From Serpula lacrymans var. lacrymans S7.9 (taxonomy: Eukaryota; Basidiomycota; Agaricomycetes; Boletales; Serpulaceae), in the NCBI RefSeq assembly GCF_000218685.1, contig NW_006763294.1:1343712-1407711 (forward strand): a DNA stretch of 64,000 nt, written 5' to 3'. This document shows, one piece after another, positions 61,299 through 64,000 of the stretch (positions within the stretch are counted from its first letter, which is position 1; each line of letters starts with the position of its first letter). Made by a program: the position numbers and the translations under genes. Below the pieces are notes generated by a model. The model made no database searches. It had not been told where the DNA came from and was given only the letters and a program-made list of their open reading frames with translations.

Positions 61299-62926
61299 TT
61301 ATTTGACGCGCTCTAGGGCGTACACAGCGAGACTATTATGAAGCCCAAAGTCTACATCTGCTGAATGGCGGCGCAGAGCCGATCTGATGTCCAAGACAGG
61401 TGTGGGTTGCACAGGTATCGATAACAAAGTCGGCATATACTCCGCCCCTCTGTCTTCAGCAGTACCGTATGTGGCCTAATTTGGTTCTGATTCTATAATA
61501 GACTTGACATCCTCTTCGGATAGTTCATGAGGGTACGAGCCAGGGAACATACACTGTAAATCGTCGAGAGATATGCTTGATGGGCACGGTGGTAGGTGTG
61601 GACAGCCAGGTACTTGTGTGGCAGAAGTTGAAAGTGCGGGTAAGCGGCGGTCAGCAGAGGACTCAATTCTGGGTAATTGATCATGGCCATTCGATTAGCC
61701 ATATTGATCTAGAAGTGAGAAGTATTATACAAACCTAGTCTCCTGGGTGCCCTTGACTAGCAAACCCACAGCAAGACGATAGTGATTCTTCGCTCCTGCA
61801 GTGAAACCGAAGAATGCGAAGAAAATGGCGGCATACATCACATAGGCCCACCGCGTGAACTGCAAAACAGCAACGCTCTGAGACCCCGATGCCTGCCAAG
61901 TATTGGCTGTGATTTGCACAATTTCAGAGATATTGGCGTGCTCAAACTCCCAGCTTCGCCAAGAATAAATGGGATTGTTGGCTATATCGCTCACGAGCAA
62001 CCACAAGCTTGGCGGAAACGAGCACATGAATATCATGATGACCAGCGCCAACAGACGCCGAACATGCTCATGCCGCTGGATGAGTTCTTTGAAGCGGGAT
62101 CTTCGCTGTATCAATGTGCGAACAGTGGCACCTAGAGTTATGTGGGTTTAAGAGCTAGGATATGAACATAGTATGCTCACCTGCATAAATGACAGTAATA
62201 AGAGCTATAAGAGTTAGCCAGACCCAAATCAAAGGGTACGTTAGTACAGTAGAGCCTATGGCGTAATAACAGCCTATTTCCTCGAATATGTAAAAGCGAT
62301 TTACTTGAATGACGTAGGCTGTGGAGAAGTAAGCACCAAGGAAATTATACTCGACCAGTAAACATAACGTACAAAAGATGACAATTAGCGCTGGAATTCC
62401 TAGTACAAGTAGATAGTCAAACAGAATGGCTTGCCATGCCTATTTTTTGATAAGAAGGAAGAATCGGTAAAGTAGAAAATACACGTACCCGACATTGGCC
62501 TTGAACTCGCTGATTCGCAAATATATTTTTGGTAACATGATATAGATGACGAGCAATACATAGACACGCTGACGGGATGGCGATGGTCCCACCTAACATT
62601 AATCGGGATGCTACCAGAATATTAGATGAGATGATTCCTTTGACAAGCCAAGAGCACGAACATATATCGCACCACACAGGTGCCCAGTTAGTCACATTCT
62701 TATCCCATATGATTGAATTCACGAAGCCGTTAAAACAAAGAACGCCTGTCCATACGATGAAAGCACATGTACCAATATTTCCAGCTGAATAACAGTATAT
62801 CAGAAAAAACTCAGAAAATAATACCGGGAATGCGCCCTAACCTTTTATATGGAGTGGTAGAAGAGTGCTGACAATGATAAACCCGATGAATGCAAACCCA
62901 GAGAAAACGTGATTTGTAGACACCAT
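61299..62926 (-). CDS. STE3-type pheromone receptor B
   Basis: This is a tandem paralogue of receptor A with no interruption. ATG 62926 (MVSTNHVFSGFAFIGF) begins helix 1. Then follow NIGTCAFIVWTGVLCFNGF, WAPVWCDISSRLMLGG, the IAIPSACLCIARHLYHV segment, FDYLLVLGIPALIVIF, RFYIFEEIGCYYAIGST, and helix 6 (LLALVIMIFMCSFPPSLWLL). Extracellular loop 3 has EFEHANISEIVQ and helix 7 is FTRWAYVMYAAIFFAFFGFT. The cytoplasmic tail appears to be split by further small introns and ends with PVQPTPVLDIRSALRRHS before TAA 61299. That segment matches the tail of A (PAPVLDIILVLRRDS). Introns after helix 1, inside WCDIS and inside VIFSY occupy the same sites in both copies, so they arose by duplication. The exon edges of the tail are the least certain part. 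Confidence 0.9.
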
Positions 62927-64000
62927 CTTTCGGGTTCAATTAGTAACGACTCCTGAAGTGATGATAAAGGAAACAAATAAACGCTACTACATAAACCTCT
63001 TTATACCACAAGTTATTGCAAAAACCGCTCCTTGCGCATCTGATGATATCAGTACCTGTCGAAGAATCAAAGATGTATTTTCACCGAAGGACTGCGGCAG
63101 AGAAATGGCAAAGATGCCGTGGTATTGAGCAGTGTTACACAGCAGACTTTCATGTGCCAATTTCTATCAGCGTATTGGAATGACTTGATGAACAATCATA
63201 CGAGGTTCATAATTTGGGATTGTGTCAACAGGACCTTCACATAGAAGGAGCTTGAGACGAAAATATATTCCGGAATAATTGGTGCGTGCGAAATTCGATT
63301 ATTTAAACCGAGAAAACACAGGAATTGAACAGCACACTTGCAAAAATAAATTAGCCAGCGATCAGAAAGAAAAGGTCGAATTGATGAGTGCTTTTATAGC
63401 TGGCTCATACCAGGGACACTGAACAAAGGAACTGCACGCTTCATAGGAAAGTGGCAGTGTCCTCGACGTTAAGATTAGTATCTACAAGGCTGTATGACCC
63501 CCATCCAATAAATGCAAAATACAAAGAAGATTCAGACTACATGGCACTGGGATACAAGCTGAGGAATACGCTTACTGGCTGGGTGGTATTACTGTAAACA
63601 AGGGGCCTTATATTTGTAGCTCCTTGGTACAGTCTCATCGATCTACCATCGGAAAGTACACGCCAGCACACATGCCAACTGACCAAAACACCACTGGGCC
63701 TTTGGGATGCTGGACGAATCGCCGAAACCCATGTTTCCAGAACAAACCGTGATACGCCCTCCCTGAAATACCGCCGAGACCAATATCGAAGCGAAGGCAG
63801 TTCAACAAAGTAAGAATACATTGTTCTTTTCCACAGACAAACATGGTCCTATAGATCATCTCTTTTCACAGTCCTTGCGGTCAGTACCTCCACCCCCGTT
63901 TCCGTAATCCTGAAAACAATAAAATATCAAAAAGGCAGTACATACACTCGGGGATGAAAAAGCTTACAATAGTGTGTCCTCAAATTGCGCACTTCTCTTA
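62927..64000. other. Upstream of receptor B to window edge; no supported gene
   Basis: This contains the promoter of receptor B. Short frames on the minus strand at 63.5-63.9 kb (one with HPKGPVVFW, faintly like a mitochondrial pyruvate carrier) are too weak to call. No pheromone precursor with a typical CaaX end was found by manual scan. Confidence 0.45.

Noticed and set aside
63537..63859. Minus-strand frames near the right edge, one with HPKGPVVFW resembling a mitochondrial pyruvate carrier
   Set aside because: Only a few residues match, the following KWG motif is absent, and there is no convincing splice pattern or upstream exon within the window.

Overview
The window looks like nuclear DNA of a mushroom-forming basidiomycete (Agaricomycetes, probably Agaricales). 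The reasons are very short GT-AG introns (mostly 45-65 bp) in almost every gene, two polyporopepsin-type aspartic proteases, tandem STE3-type pheromone receptors, a fungal flavin-dependent halogenase, and fungal fused genes such as the trifunctional tryptophan enzyme. The two edges (about 1-1.9 kb and 63-64 kb) hold no gene I can support.

Layout. 1.9-4.9 kb (-): a multi-exon gene of unknown function. 5.9-7.6 kb (-): type II membrane glycosyltransferase, family 61. 8.7-11.9 kb (+): phospholipid:diacylglycerol acyltransferase. 12.3-14.5 kb (+): FAD-dependent halogenase. 16.5-18.0 and 19.7-21.1 kb (+): tandem secreted aspartic proteases. 21.6-23.5 kb (+): cell-wall-integrity MAP kinase (Slt2/Mpk1 type). 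24.3-26.3 kb (-): Fic-domain protein. 26.8-29.3 kb (-): trifunctional tryptophan-biosynthesis protein. 31.6-34.1 kb (+): NoxR. 34.7-36.5 kb (+): PXR1-type G-patch protein. 36.7-38.2 kb (-): steryl-ester-hydrolase-like lipase. 38.6-39.9 kb (+): single-pass membrane protein, possibly SGNH/PC-esterase-like. 40.0-45.1 kb: complete Ty1/copia retrotransposon on the minus strand with identical LTRs. 45.2-46.9 kb (-): TFIIIA-like zinc-finger protein. 47.5-48.2 kb (-): nicotinamidase. 49.6-51.2 kb (+): multi-pass protein of unknown function. 51.7-57.1 kb (-): Bud4/anillin-like septation protein. 58.8-60.9 and 61.3-62.9 kb (-): two STE3-type pheromone receptors.

How the genes fit together. Most are housekeeping or developmental genes with no operon-like logic. 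Three broad themes recur: cell wall, polarity and cytokinesis (Mpk1, NoxR, Bud4, GT61); lipid storage (PDAT and steryl ester hydrolase); and mating or clamp-cell signalling (the STE3 pair).

The most notable structures are as follows. (i) A 444-bp element with CACTA-type inverted repeats and a 3-bp target duplication sits inside the third extracellular loop of one STE3 receptor. Its ends supply an in-frame GT...AG pair, so it may be spliced as a new intron. (ii) The copia element appears intact; its start codon lies inside a primer-binding site that matches the anticodon arm of initiator tRNA-Met. It landed 20 bp past the stop of the TFIIIA-like gene. (iii) The Fic protein has a complete catalytic motif but an atypical auto-inhibitory motif. 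(iv) The halogenase stands alone, without visible biosynthetic partners.

All splice structures were inferred by eye from reading frame and GT/AG signals. Gene spans are more reliable than individual exon edges. Family names rest on motif recognition, not on database searches.
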